From: Aliivibrio fischeri
GTDB lineage: Bacteria > Pseudomonadota > Gammaproteobacteria > Enterobacterales > Vibrionaceae
DNA length: 64,000 nt
NCBI GenBank assembly: GCA_038993745.2
Contig: CP160629.1
Location: 2,418,001 to 2,482,000, forward strand
Reading direction: 5' to 3'
Shown here one piece after another: positions 51,094 through 61,674 of the stretch. Below the pieces are notes generated by a model that was given only the letters and a program-made list of their open reading frames with translations, searched no databases and was not told the DNA's origin. The translations under genes and the position numbers were made by a program. The stretch's first letter is position 1, and the number at the start of each line of letters is the position of its first letter.

Positions 51094-51624
51094 TTATTCT
51101 TGCGGTACAACTTTTCCGATATACGATAAGTTACGGTACTTCTGAGCATAATCAATACCCACACCAACAACAAATTCGTCAGGAATTGAAAAACCAATCC
51201 AATCCACATTTACTTCAACTTCACGACGAGAAGGTTTATCAAGTAATGTACAAATCGTAATTGAGTTTGGTTCACGAATAGATAAAATCTCGCAAACTTT
51301 ACTTAGCGTATTACCAGTATCAATAATATCTTCTACTAGAAGAACATCCTTACCTTTGATGTCATCATCTAAATCTTTTAAGATTCGTACATCACGAGTA
51401 CTTTCCATACTGTTGCCGTAACTTGATGCTGTCATAAAGTCTACAGTCATTGGCACATCAATAGCTCGCGCTAAATCAGCCATGAATACGAATGAACCTC
51501 GTAATAAGCCAACCATTACTAATCCTTCAGAATCTTTATAGTGTTCTGAAATTTGTTGACCTAGTTCTTTTACACGTTGGTTGACCTCTTGCTCAGAGAT
51601 CATTACCTCTACTGTATGTTTCAT
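51094..51624 (-). CDS. hpt: hypoxanthine phosphoribosyltransferase
   Basis: Purine salvage enzyme of 176 aa: converts hypoxanthine (and guanine) with PRPP to IMP (GMP). The PRPP-binding motif [14 protein letters not shown] lies near residues 95-108 and [17 protein letters not shown] in the N-terminal half. Length matches E. coli Hpt (178). It is divergent from litR with 374 bases between the start codons, an order conserved in vibrios, where the luxR/litR homologue lies next to hpt and lpdA. Confidence 0.95.
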   Translation of the reverse strand: MKHTVEVMISEQEVNQRVKELGQQISEHYKDSEGLVMVGLLRGSFVFMADLARAIDVPMTVDFMTASSYGNSMESTRDVRILKDLDDDIKGKDVLLVEDIIDTGNTLSKVCEILSIREPNSITICTLLDKPSRREVEVNVDWIGFSIPDEFVVGVGIDYAQKYRNLSYIGKVVPQE

Positions 51625-51998
51625 ACTATCTCACTTATTCGTTGAACCTACTAAGAGTAGGATTAGACCTGCACAGTTTACAGCAAAATAGAAAATGAAA
51701 CGTGAGTAATTATAAAAGTTTTTCTGAACTGAGATTAAGGAAGAGCTGTTAACGGATTTATAGTGACATAAAAAGATAATCAACACTTGGCAATAACTAC
51801 ATTCAAAATGTAAACTTCACTTTCTATTTATTGCGTAAATATATGCAATACTGAAAAAAATTCTTTAAGTTCGTCATAAATTTCATTGATCAGCTGAATA
51901 ACTGTTGAATATATAAGCAGCCTTATGTAAAGTTATTGAGAATAATAATAATAAAACCCTATATAAAATAATAATTTGTTGGCAAGGATATAAATATA
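51625..51998. other. divergent regulatory region between hpt and litR
   Basis: A 374-base AT-rich region without a gene. It must hold both promoters and the litR 5' UTR, which in A. fischeri is a target of the Qrr small RNA. I see the dyad at 51829-51850 and a poly-TAA-like tract just before litR (ATAATAATAATA), but no clear Qrr pairing site by eye. Confidence 0.55.
51829..51850. promoter_or_regulatory. 22-bp dyad upstream of litR, LuxR/LitR-like operator candidate
   Basis: TATTGC (51829-51834) and GCAATA (51845-51850) are the outer arms of a dyad with 9 of 11 paired positions. The ends TATTG...CAATA are those of the V. harveyi LuxR-type consensus, but the dyad is two bases longer. It lies about 150 bases before litR; autoregulation is an inference. 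Confidence 0.35.
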
Positions 51999-52604
51999 AT
52001 GGATACAATCCAAAAAAGGCCTAGAACAAGGCTATCTCCAGAAAAGCGCAAAGAACAATTACTTGATATCGCAATTGAAGTGTTTTCACAACGTGGCATT
52101 GGTCGCGGTGGTCATGCTGATATTGCAGAAATCGCTCAGGTCTCTGTCGCTACCGTGTTTAATTACTTCCCAACAAGAGAAGATCTTGTTGATGATGTAT
52201 TAAATAAAGTCGAAAACGAATTTCACCAATTCATCAATAACTCAATTTCTCTTGATCTTGATGTTCGTTCTAACCTTAATACTCTTCTTCTGAATATCAT
52301 TGACAGTGTTCAAACTGGTAATAAGTGGATCAAAGTATGGTTTGAATGGAGTACCTCTACTCGTGATGAAGTATGGCCTCTTTTCTTAAGTACTCACTCA
52401 AATACAAATCAAGTTATCAAAACTATGTTTGAAGAAGGTATTGAACGTAACGAAGTATGTAACGATCATACCCCTGAAAACCTAACAAAAATGCTTCATG
52501 GTATTTGTTACTCTGTTTTCATTCAGGCTAACCGTAATAGTTCATCTGAAGAAATGGAAGAAACGGCAAATTGCTTCTTAAATATGTTGTGTATTTATAA
52601 ATAG
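51999..52604 (+). CDS. litR: quorum-sensing master regulator LitR (LuxR/HapR/SmcR family)
   Basis: TetR-family regulator of 201 aa. The N-terminal helix-turn-helix (about residues 19-66) contains RGGHADIAEIAQVSVATVFN, the hallmark of the vibrio LuxR/HapR/LitR group. The C-terminal part is the dimer/ligand-pocket domain. In A. fischeri LitR activates luxR and so bioluminescence, and represses motility and early colonisation traits; its level is controlled by LuxO and Qrr RNA. AAGGAT lies upstream of the ATG. The stop is followed directly by a six-copy 7-bp repeat. Naming as LitR rather than HapR or SmcR depends on the Aliivibrio assignment. Confidence 0.93.
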   Translation: MDTIQKRPRTRLSPEKRKEQLLDIAIEVFSQRGIGRGGHADIAEIAQVSVATVFNYFPTREDLVDDVLNKVENEFHQFINNSISLDLDVRSNLNTLLLNIIDSVQTGNKWIKVWFEWSTSTRDEVWPLFLSTHSNTNQVIKTMFEEGIERNEVCNDHTPENLTKMLHGICYSVFIQANRNSSSEEMEETANCFLNMLCIYK

Positions 52605-52605
52605 T

Positions 52606-52647
52606 TTCAGGATTCAGGATTCAGGATTCAGGATTCAGGATTCAGGA
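52606..52647. repeat. six tandem copies of a 7-bp unit (TTCAGGA)
   Basis: Forty-two bases, six perfect copies of TTCAGGA with no mismatch, beginning one base after the litR stop codon and ending 12 bases before the terminator stem. Copy number is likely to vary between strains through slippage. It lies in the litR 3' UTR. Confidence 0.95.
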
Positions 52648-52658
52648 AATGATAATAA

Positions 52659-52690
52659 TAAAAAACCGCTGATTTCTCAGCGGTTTTTTT
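52659..52690. terminator. bidirectional terminator between litR and lpdA
   Basis: The stem AAAAAACCGCTGA / TCAGCGGTTTTTTT with a 4-base loop (TTTC); A-rich on one side and T-rich on the other, serving both convergent genes. Confidence 0.88.
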
Positions 52691-52717
52691 ATGTCTGAAC
52701 AAATGCGTTGTTCAGAA

Positions 52718-54145
52718 TTATTTTTTCTTTTTAACTGCTTTTTTGTTTGGAAGGTCAGTGATTGAACCTTCAAATACTTCCGCAGCTAGACCCACAGACT
52801 CATGTAGAGTTGGGTGAGCGTGGATAGTAAGAGCGATATCTTCTGCATCACAACCCATTTCGATTGCTAGGCCGATTTCACCAAGAAGTTCACCACCGTT
52901 AGTACCAACGATAGCACCACCAATTACACGGTGAGTTTCTTTATCAAAGATAAGCTTAGTCATACCATCAGCACAATCAGATGCGATTGCACGACCTGAT
53001 GCAGCCCATGGGAAAGTAGCAACTTCAAAGTTTAGGCCTTCTTCTTTTGCTTCTTTCTCTGTTTTACCAACCCAAGCAACTTCTGGCTCAGTGTAAGCAA
53101 TTGAAGGAATTACTTTAGGATCGAAGTAGTGTTTCTTACCAGAGATAACTTCTGCTGCTACGTGACCTTCATGCACACCTTTGTGAGCAAGCATTGGTTG
53201 ACCAACAACATCACCGATCGCATGAATGTGAGCAACGTTAGTACGCATTTGCTTATCAACATTGATGAAACCACGCTCATCAACTTCGATGCCTGCTTTT
53301 TCAGCATCGATAAGTTTGCCGTTTGGTACACGACCGATAGCAACAAGAACTGCATCGTAACGCTCAGCTTCAGCAGGAGCTTTTTTGCCTTCCATTGAAA
53401 CATAGATACCGTCTTCTTTTGCTTCAACTGCTGTTACTTTTGTCTCAAGCATTAACTTGAATTTGTCTTTAATGCGTTTTGTGTACACTTTAACGATGTC
53501 TTTATCCGCAGCAGGGATAACTTGATCAAACATCTCAACCACTTCAACTTTAGAACCTAGAGAGTGGTAAACCGTACCCATTTCAAGACCGATGATACCA
53601 CCGCCCATGATCAGTAATTTTTCTGGCACTTCTTTTAGTTCTAGCGCATCAGTTGAATCCCAAATACGTGGGTCTTCATGCGGGATGAACGGAAGTTTAA
53701 TCGGACGAGAACCAGCAGCAATGATAGCGTTATCAAAAGTAACTGTTGTGTTTTCTTCGCCTTCAACTTCGATTGTGTTAGGGCCTGTAAATTTACCGTA
53801 GCCATTTACTACAGTAACGTTACGCATCTTAGCCATACCACCAAGACCGCCAGTCAGTTGAGTTACAACTTTATCTTTCCAGATACGGATCTTGTTAATA
53901 TCAGTTTGTGGTTCACCAAAAACAACACCGTGTTCAGCCATTGCTTTTGCTTCTTCGATTACTTTAGATACGTGAAGAAGAGCTTTCGATGGAATACACC
54001 CCACGTTTAGACATACACCACCAAGAGTGCTGTAACGCTCGATTAATACTGTTTCTAGACCTAAATCTGCGCAACGGAAAGCAGCAGAGTAACCAGCAGG
54101 ACCTGAACCAAGTACAACTACTTGGGCTTTAACTTGTTTGCTCAT
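52718..54145 (-). CDS. lpdA: dihydrolipoyl dehydrogenase (E3)
   Basis: FAD enzyme of 475 aa that reoxidises the lipoyl groups of the pyruvate and 2-oxoglutarate dehydrogenase complexes. It has the FAD site GSGPAGYSAA (13-22), redox disulfide Cys45-Cys50 in GGVCLNVGCIPSK, NAD site GGGIIGLEMG, and the C-terminal His-Glu pair in HAHPTLHE. The C-terminus is Lys-rich (KKAVKKKK). It is the last gene of the pdhR-aceE-aceF-lpdA cluster but is separated from aceF by 275 bases, so it may also have its own promoter. Confidence 0.96.
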   Translation of the reverse strand: MSKQVKAQVVVLGSGPAGYSAAFRCADLGLETVLIERYSTLGGVCLNVGCIPSKALLHVSKVIEEAKAMAEHGVVFGEPQTDINKIRIWKDKVVTQLTGGLGGMAKMRNVTVVNGYGKFTGPNTIEVEGEENTTVTFDNAIIAAGSRPIKLPFIPHEDPRIWDSTDALELKEVPEKLLIMGGGIIGLEMGTVYHSLGSKVEVVEMFDQVIPAADKDIVKVYTKRIKDKFKLMLETKVTAVEAKEDGIYVSMEGKKAPAEAERYDAVLVAIGRVPNGKLIDAEKAGIEVDERGFINVDKQMRTNVAHIHAIGDVVGQPMLAHKGVHEGHVAAEVISGKKHYFDPKVIPSIAYTEPEVAWVGKTEKEAKEEGLNFEVATFPWAASGRAIASDCADGMTKLIFDKETHRVIGGAIVGTNGGELLGEIGLAIEMGCDAEDIALTIHAHPTLHESVGLAAEVFEGSITDLPNKKAVKKKK

Positions 54146-54370
54146 TTTGACCTCGTTATAGTCATTTCCCTAACAGGCTGACAGATGTTCTATTATTGTT
54201 TTCAAACCGCATTCATTTTACATATATGTTAACAGTGTGAAAGCAAGTTGGGGTTAGCCTGTGAGCTAGACAACAATTCACATTCAGCATGCTCCTATTG
54301 GAACATTAAAAAAAACTGCAAATTGCTTTAATAAATATAATGTAAGGAATAAATCCTTAAGCTTATTAAG

Positions 54371-54400
54371 CAATAAGGTGACCTATTAGCCACCTTATTG
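54371..54400. terminator. stem-loop after aceF
   Basis: A 10-bp perfect stem CAATAAGGTG / CACCTTATTG with a 10-base loop, 20 bases beyond the aceF stop. The T-rich side is on the plus strand, so on the aceF transcript it may be only a processing or attenuating hairpin before lpdA. Confidence 0.55.
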
Positions 54401-54420
54401 TTTGTTTCAATAACCGCTAA

Positions 54421-56319
54421 TTACAGTACTAGACGACGAATGTCTGATAATGCACTGTTTAAGAAAGTAATGAAACGAGCACCTTCTGCGCCATCGATAA
54501 CACGGTGGTCATAAGACAGAGACAGTGGAAGTTGTAGACGCGGAGCGAACTCTTTGCCATTCCATACAGGTTTAATCTCAGACTTAGAAACACCTAGGAT
54601 ACCAACTTCTGGTGCATTTACGATTGGTGTAAATGCAGTGCCACCGATACCACCAAGGCTTGAGATTGTGAAACAACCGCCTTGCATATCAGAAGCTGTT
54701 AGTTTACCAGCACGTGCTTTCTTAGAAACAGCCATTAGCTCTTCAGATAGCTCGTAAATGCCTTTTTTGTTCACGTCTTTAAATACAGGAACAACTAGGC
54801 CATTTGGCGTATCAACTGCGATACCTACGTTTACGTACTTCTTAAGAATGATGCTTTCGCCATCTTCAGATAGAGAAGAGTTAAACGCTGGGAACGCTTC
54901 AAGTGCTTTAGCAACCGCTTTCATAATGAATACAAGTGGCGTGATCTTCATGCCTGTGTCATTTTTAGCTTCGATTGCATTTTGCTCTTTACGGAATGCT
55001 TCTAGCTCAGTGATGTCAGCGTTATCCCACTGTGTAACGTGAGGGATCATTACCCAGTTACGGTGTAGGTTTGCACCTGAAATCTTCTTGATCTTAGAAA
55101 GTTTCTGAACTTCTGTTTCACCAAACTTGCTGAAATCAACTTTTGGCCAAGGAAGTAAACCAAGAGCTGAACCGTCACCACCTTTACCTGATGCAGCTGC
55201 ACCAGATTCAAGACGTTTAAGTGCATCTTTCACGAAGCCTTGAACGTCTTCTTTAAGGATACGGTTCTTACGGCCAGTACCTTTAACTTTCGCTAGGTTT
55301 ACACCAAATTCACGAGCAAGACGACGTACAACTGGAGACGCATGAGCGTAATCGTTGTTCGCTTCAAATTCACCTGTTGATGCAGGAGCAGAAGTTGCTG
55401 CAACTGGTGCTGGTGCCGCTGCAGGAGCTGCTTGTGCAACTGGTGCTGCTGCCGCTTGAGGAGCTGCTGGTGCTGCACCTTCAACAACAAATGTCATGAT
55501 TAGAGAACCAGTCGATACTTTATCGCCTGCAGCAATCTTAATTTCTTTTACTGTACCAGCAAATGGTGCAGGAACTTCCATTGATGCTTTGTCGCCTTCA
55601 ACAGTAATTAGAGATTGCTCTTCTTCTACTGTATCACCAACGGCAACCATGATTTCAGTTACTTCTACTTCATCACCGCCGATATCTGGAACGTTCACTT
55701 CTTTCTCTGCAGATGCTGCAGGAGCTGCTGCAACTGGCGCTGCCGCTTCAACTGCTGGTGCAGCTGGTGCTGAACCTGCCACTTCAAAGATCATCACTAG
55801 AGAACCCGTTGATACTGAGTCACCAGAAGCAATTTTGATTTCTTTTACCGTACCTGCGAATGGAGCTGGAACTTCCATAGACGCTTTGTCGCCTTCAACA
55901 GTTAAAAGAGATTGCTCTTCTTCTACTGTATCGCCAACAGCAACCATGATTTCAGTTACTTCAACTTCATCACCACCGATATCAGGAACGTGAACTTCTT
56001 TAAGCTCTGCAACTGATGCTGCAGCAGGAGCAGGAGCAGCAACTGGTGCAGCTTCAACTGCTGGAGCAGCTGGTGCTTCTGCAGCACCCTCTGCTTCAAA
56101 GATCATAATAAGAGAACCAGTTGTTACTGAATCACCTTCAGCAATTTTGATCTCTTTAACGATACCCGCTTGAGACGCAGGAACTTCCATAGAAGCTTTA
56201 TCGCCTTCAACAGTGATCAGTGACTGCTCTTCTTCAACTCGGTCACCGACCTTAACTAGAATCTCAGTTACTTCAACCTCATCTGCACCGATGTCAGGTA
56301 CATTAATTTCGATTGTCAT
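54421..56319 (-). CDS. aceF: pyruvate dehydrogenase complex E2 (dihydrolipoamide acetyltransferase), three lipoyl domains
   Basis: Core of the pyruvate dehydrogenase complex, 632 aa. Three lipoyl domains (about 1-76, 107-180, 207-280) each hold the lipoylated lysine in GDKAS (Lys41, Lys144, Lys246), joined by Ala/Pro-rich flexible linkers. The peripheral subunit-binding domain is at about 326-362 ([19 protein letters not shown]). The catalytic domain from about 395 has its active site in SYDHRVIDG near the C-terminus. Domains two and three are almost identical, also at DNA level. It follows aceE after 27 bases. Confidence 0.96.
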   Translation of the reverse strand: MTIEINVPDIGADEVEVTEILVKVGDRVEEEQSLITVEGDKASMEVPASQAGIVKEIKIAEGDSVTTGSLIMIFEAEGAAEAPAAPAVEAAPVAAPAPAAASVAELKEVHVPDIGGDEVEVTEIMVAVGDTVEEEQSLLTVEGDKASMEVPAPFAGTVKEIKIASGDSVSTGSLVMIFEVAGSAPAAPAVEAAAPVAAAPAASAEKEVNVPDIGGDEVEVTEIMVAVGDTVEEEQSLITVEGDKASMEVPAPFAGTVKEIKIAAGDKVSTGSLIMTFVVEGAAPAAPQAAAAPVAQAAPAAAPAPVAATSAPASTGEFEANNDYAHASPVVRRLAREFGVNLAKVKGTGRKNRILKEDVQGFVKDALKRLESGAAASGKGGDGSALGLLPWPKVDFSKFGETEVQKLSKIKKISGANLHRNWVMIPHVTQWDNADITELEAFRKEQNAIEAKNDTGMKITPLVFIMKAVAKALEAFPAFNSSLSEDGESIILKKYVNVGIAVDTPNGLVVPVFKDVNKKGIYELSEELMAVSKKARAGKLTASDMQGGCFTISSLGGIGGTAFTPIVNAPEVGILGVSKSEIKPVWNGKEFAPRLQLPLSLSYDHRVIDGAEGARFITFLNSALSDIRRLVL

Positions 56320-56346
56320 TGTTTGTTTCCTTAATTAATGGAAGTC

Positions 56347-59010
56347 TTATGCGTATTGCGGGTTAGTTTTTTCTGTATCGATATTGAATTTAGCAATTGC
56401 TTCTGTAACAACAGATTTCTCAATATCACCACGTTTCACTAATTCAGTTAGAGCAGCAACAACTACGTAGCCTGCGTTAACTTCGAAGTGACGACGTAGG
56501 TTCTCACGGCTGTCTGAACGACCAAAACCATCAGTACCAAGTACTTTATAAGATTCAGTTGGCATGTACGCACGCACTTGTTCAGCGTAGTTCTTCATGT
56601 AATCAGTCGCAGCGATTGCTGGTTCGTTACCAAGAACGGTTGTGATGTACGGTACTTTCGCTTCTGCTTCTGGGTGTAGCATGTTGTAACGCTCTGCATC
56701 TTGACCATCACGAGTTAGCTCGTTGAAAGACGTTACAGAGAAGATATCAGATGCTACGCCGTACTCTTCACTTAGAATTTGTGCTGCTTTACGCACTTCA
56801 TTCATGATAGTACCAGAGCTCATTAGCTGAACTTTACCTTTAGCACCAGCGTGAGATTCAAGCTTGTAGATACCTTTACGGATGCCTTCTTCAGCGCCTT
56901 CTGGCATTGCTGGCATTGCGTAGTTTTCATTCATTACTGTTAGGTAGTAGTAAATGTTCTCTTGGTTCTCACCATACATACGACGGATACCGTCTTGCAT
57001 GATTACCGCTAGCTCGTAAGCAAACGTTGGGTCGTAAGAGATACAGTTAGGAACTGTGTTTGCCATGATGTGTGAATGACCGTCTTCGTGTTGTAGACCT
57101 TCACCATTTAGCGTTGTACGACCAGCCGTTGCACCTAATAAGAAACCACGAGCTTGTTGGTCACCTGCTAACCATGCCATGTCACCAATACGTTGGAAAC
57201 CGAACATTGAGTAGTAGATGTAGAATGGGATCATTGGTAGATCGTTTGTGCTGTAAGAAGTCGCAGCAGCAACCCAAGATGCCATTGAACCTAATTCGTT
57301 GATACCTTCTTGAAGAACTTGACCTGACGTTGCTTCTTTGTAGTAAGAAACAATGCCTTTATCTTCAGGAGTATATTCTTGACCGTGTGGGTTATAGATA
57401 CCAATCTGACGGAACAGACCTTCCATACCGAATGTACGAGCTTCATCACAAATAATAGGAACAATGTTTTTACCGATGTTCTTATTTTTAAGTAGGATGT
57501 TTAACGTACGAACGTAAGCCATCGTTGTAGAGATGTCACGCTTTTGCTCACCTAGTAGAGGAGCAAATTCTTCAAGCTCAGGAACTTTGAATTCTTGAGT
57601 AAATTTAGGTAGACGCTGAGGCGTGTAACCTTGTAGCGCTTTACGACGAGCGTGTAGGTATTCGTATTCAGCAGAACCTTCTTCCAGTTTCAAGTAAGGT
57701 AGTTCAGCTACTTTCTCGTCAGAAAGAATGTCTTGTAGACCTAGACGATCACGTAGGTATTGTACGTGAGTCATGTCCATTTTCTTAACACCGTGTGCGA
57801 TGTTTTTGCCTTCTGCAGCATCACCCATGCCGTAACCTTTAACTGTTTTAGCTAGGATTACTGTTGGCTTACCACCTGTTTCTTTTGCATTGTTAAATGC
57901 AGCAAACAGTTTAGAAGAGTCGTGACCACCACGCTTCAATTCGAAGATTTGGTCATCAGTCATATCTGCAACTAGTGCAGCTGTTTCAGGGTACTTACCA
58001 AAGAAGTGCTCACGTACGTATGCGCCATCTTTAGATTTAAATGTTTGGTAATCGCCATCGATAGTTTCATTCATAAGCTGAAGAAGCTTACCTGATGTAT
58101 CTTTAGCTAATAGAGCATCCCAGTTGTTGCCCCAGATAACCTTAACAACGTTCCAACCAGCACCTTTGAATAGACCTTCAAGTTCTTGAATGATCTTACC
58201 GTTACCCATAACAGGGCCATCTAGACGCTGTAGGTTACAGTTGATTAGGAAACATAGGTTATCTAGTTTTTCACGTGCAGCGAAAGAAATCGCACCGCGT
58301 GATTCTGGCTCATCCATCTCACCGTCGCCTAGGAAAGCGTATACACGTTGAGCTGAAGTATCTTTAAGACCACGACCTTCAAGGTACTTAAGGAAACGTG
58401 CTTGGTAGATAGCAGAAATTGGACCAAGACCCATAGATACTGTAGGGAACTGCCAGAATTCAGGCATTAGTTTAGGGTGCGGGTATGAAGGAATACCTTT
58501 GCCATCAACTTCTTGACGGAAGTTATCTAGCTGCTCTTCAGTTAGACGGCCTTCAACGAATGCACGAGAGTAGATACCTGGAGAGATATGACCTTGGTAG
58601 TAAACTAAATCACCGCCATCTGTCTCATTAGGAGCACGGAAGAAATGGTTGAAACATACTTCGTAGAATGCAGCTGCAGATTGGTAAGAAGCCATGTGGC
58701 CACCTAGATCCAAATCTTTCTTCGAAGCACGTAGAACGATCATGATTGCGTTCCAACGAATAATTGAACGGATACGACGTTCAAGAGTAACATCACCTGG
58801 GTAAGCAGGCTCTTGTGCCGCAGGGATGGTATTGATGTAGTTGGTATTAATACCTGTTGGCATATCAACGCCATCTAAACGAGCTTTATCAAGAACTTGC
58901 TCTAATAGATACTGGGCGCGTTCAACACCTTCTTCACGTACAACAGACTCAAGAGCTTCTAACCAATCCTGAGTTTCTAGTGCATCAACGTCATGCTTCA
59001 TGTCAGACAT
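56347..59010 (-). CDS. aceE: pyruvate dehydrogenase E1 component, homodimeric type
   Basis: Decarboxylates pyruvate with thiamine diphosphate and passes the acetyl group to E2. 887 aa as in E. coli. The thiamine-binding motif is GDGEMDEPESRGAISFAARE ending in the NCN region, near residues 229-262. The family C-terminus TDGFGRSDSRENLRRHFEV is present. It lies between pdhR (55 bases upstream) and aceF; expression should be controlled by PdhR through pyruvate. Confidence 0.97.
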   Translation of the reverse strand: MSDMKHDVDALETQDWLEALESVVREEGVERAQYLLEQVLDKARLDGVDMPTGINTNYINTIPAAQEPAYPGDVTLERRIRSIIRWNAIMIVLRASKKDLDLGGHMASYQSAAAFYEVCFNHFFRAPNETDGGDLVYYQGHISPGIYSRAFVEGRLTEEQLDNFRQEVDGKGIPSYPHPKLMPEFWQFPTVSMGLGPISAIYQARFLKYLEGRGLKDTSAQRVYAFLGDGEMDEPESRGAISFAAREKLDNLCFLINCNLQRLDGPVMGNGKIIQELEGLFKGAGWNVVKVIWGNNWDALLAKDTSGKLLQLMNETIDGDYQTFKSKDGAYVREHFFGKYPETAALVADMTDDQIFELKRGGHDSSKLFAAFNNAKETGGKPTVILAKTVKGYGMGDAAEGKNIAHGVKKMDMTHVQYLRDRLGLQDILSDEKVAELPYLKLEEGSAEYEYLHARRKALQGYTPQRLPKFTQEFKVPELEEFAPLLGEQKRDISTTMAYVRTLNILLKNKNIGKNIVPIICDEARTFGMEGLFRQIGIYNPHGQEYTPEDKGIVSYYKEATSGQVLQEGINELGSMASWVAAATSYSTNDLPMIPFYIYYSMFGFQRIGDMAWLAGDQQARGFLLGATAGRTTLNGEGLQHEDGHSHIMANTVPNCISYDPTFAYELAVIMQDGIRRMYGENQENIYYYLTVMNENYAMPAMPEGAEEGIRKGIYKLESHAGAKGKVQLMSSGTIMNEVRKAAQILSEEYGVASDIFSVTSFNELTRDGQDAERYNMLHPEAEAKVPYITTVLGNEPAIAATDYMKNYAEQVRAYMPTESYKVLGTDGFGRSDSRENLRRHFEVNAGYVVVAALTELVKRGDIEKSVVTEAIAKFNIDTEKTNPQYA

Positions 59011-59065
59011 GCGAGCTATCCTTTTATTTGTTGGTTCAAATAGGGTATCAACGATATTCTTTTAC

Positions 59066-59836
59066 TTAATTCATATCGTTATTTTGCTGAATTCGACGAA
59101 GTGAACATTCACGTCGTGATTCCTCTTTGGTCAATTCCAGCAACGTTTCTTCAATATAAGCGAGATGAGAGTGTGAGGCTAAACGTGCTTCTTCAGGCTT
59201 ACCTGACACGATGGCTTCTACAATTTCAGCTCTGTGCTCTCTTACCTTCTCCACCACCGATTCTCGACGATTTAATAAGGTAAAATTTTGTAATACGTTT
59301 TGTTCAAGCAAAGGTTCCAGACTACGAACCATATGGAGCAGCACCACATTATGTGCTGATTCGGTTACTGTTATAAGATAGTGCATAACCGCAGAAGCTT
59401 CCGCTTCAAGATCACCATTTTTTTGTGCTTGTTGGATCAAACGATGTGACTCTTTGATCCGTTTAAAATCTTCTTCGTTACCACGTAAAGCGGCATAGTA
59501 GGCTGAAATACCTTCTAATGCGTGGCGTGACTCAAGTAAATCAAATTGCGTTTCAGGGTGAGTGGCTAATAAATCCAACAAAGGCTCAGAAAAACTTTGC
59601 CATAACCCTTTATTTACAAAGGTTCCGCCCCCTTGACGCCGAGTCAATAAATGCTTCGCTTCTAAACGTTGTATCGCCTCTCGAACTGACGGCCGAGAAA
59701 CATCAAACTGTTTTGCTAACTCTCTTTCTGCCGGTAACTTCTGGCCAGGAGAAAGGATTCCTTCTAATATCAGCCTTTCTAACTCTTGTTCGATTACATC
59801 GGACAGTTTTGGCTGGCGTATCCTTTGATATGTCAT
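59066..59836 (-). CDS. pdhR: pyruvate dehydrogenase complex repressor
   Basis: GntR/FadR-family regulator of 256 aa. The winged helix-turn-helix (about 10-75) includes [20 protein letters not shown]; the C-terminal FCD domain senses pyruvate. The start [20 protein letters not shown] is the conserved family N-terminus. It heads the pdhR-aceE-aceF transcript. Two perfect copies of the PdhR box lie upstream (59901-59917 and 60036-60052), so it most likely represses its own operon. Confidence 0.95.
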   Translation of the reverse strand: MTYQRIRQPKLSDVIEQELERLILEGILSPGQKLPAERELAKQFDVSRPSVREAIQRLEAKHLLTRRQGGGTFVNKGLWQSFSEPLLDLLATHPETQFDLLESRHALEGISAYYAALRGNEEDFKRIKESHRLIQQAQKNGDLEAEASAVMHYLITVTESAHNVVLLHMVRSLEPLLEQNVLQNFTLLNRRESVVEKVREHRAEIVEAIVSGKPEEARLASHSHLAYIEETLLELTKEESRRECSLRRIQQNNDMN

Positions 59837-59900
59837 CGTAGCTCAACCTAATTTAAGTTGATTACTTCCCACATTTCCGTGAGTCATTCGTCACTTTAAT

Positions 59901-59917
59901 AATTGGTATTACCAATT
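59901..59917. promoter_or_regulatory. PdhR box, proximal
   Basis: AATTGGTATTACCAATT, a perfect 7-bp inverted repeat with a three-base centre. It matches the PdhR consensus ATTGGT-N3-ACCAAT exactly and lies 64 bases before the pdhR start. Confidence 0.85.
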
Positions 59918-60035
59918 TTATTTGATGCAAAAGTTATCATGAAAAAAGGGATACTGTCTAGATAAAAATTGATTTGAATCATAGAAAGGGATTAGCGCAT
60001 ACATTTAGTTAACATTCACTGTACGCGCTAATAAT

Positions 60036-60052
60036 AATTGGTAAGACCAATT
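60036..60052. promoter_or_regulatory. PdhR box, distal
   Basis: AATTGGTAAGACCAATT, identical in its arms to the proximal box and 135 bases from it. The region 59837-60122 (286 bases) holds no gene; apart from these boxes I see only AT-rich sequence. Confidence 0.82.
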
Positions 60053-60122
60053 TGAAGATTTCAGTTAACAAAGCGTGTCATAAATAAGAAAAACAAAATT
60101 CTCTACTTTAAAGTAAATCCTT

Positions 60123-60673
60123 TTATTTCCTTAACTTATGGTATTTTTTCCAATCAAATGAAAGGCCGGGATCTGTCTTTCGCAATGGTGCAATATATTG
60201 ATGCCCCGTAATTCGTTCATTAACTATTTGGGGTAAGCGGCTTGTAGCACGTTTGTTACAACCGCTAAGGCTTCATATTGTTTTTGAGTATAAGCCGTAA
60301 AATCCGTTCCTTCTAACTCAATTCCGATACTGTAATCGTTACATCGTTCACGTCCAGCGAACGAAGAAACACCTGCATGCCAAGCTCTTGCATTAAAAGG
60401 AACAAACTGAATAACACTTCCATCGCGGCGAATTAGGCAATGTGCAGATACTTTAAATTGATGAATGACTTTAAAGAAAGGATGTTCATTTGGATCAAGC
60501 TTACCGGTAAATAATTGCTCTATATAAGGACCACCAAATTGCCCCGGTGGTAAGCTAATATTGTGTACAACGAGCAATGAAATATCATCTTCATCAGAGC
60601 GCTCATCATAAAAAGGAGAGGCAACATGTTTTGCTTCGTTTAGCCAGTGATCTGCTGATAAAGTAAATTTCAT
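60123..60673 (-). pseudogene. ampD: 1,6-anhydro-N-acetylmuramyl-L-alanine amidase, frameshifted
   Basis: Cytoplasmic zinc amidase of peptidoglycan recycling; its loss derepresses ampC-type beta-lactamases where AmpR is present. The start is the ATG at 60673 (AGGA six bases upstream), giving MKFTLSADHW; His37 in VVHNIS is the first zinc ligand. At about 60230-60234 a run of four C's (gene strand) should be five: YPK-stop then becomes YPQIVNERITGHQYIAPLRKTDPG, which restores the other zinc ligands (His and Asp) and a product of 183 aa ending at 60123. As read, the protein stops at 60224 and lacks two zinc ligands. The error interpretation is favoured. Confidence 0.87.
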
Positions 60674-60732
60674 GTTCATTCCTGCGTAAATTGAAGTAAC
60701 TTTGAGTATCTTATGATGAAATTCTACTCTAG

Positions 60733-61674
<942 letters not shown>

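Noticed and set aside
52606..52647. Possible CRISPR array at the litR repeats
   Set aside because: Units are 7 bp with no spacers between them, so this is a simple tandem repeat.
55496..55993. Open frame of 165 codons antisense to aceF
   Set aside because: It mirrors the repetitive Ala/Pro/Glu codons of the lipoyl domains; the reverse frame stays open only because of that composition.
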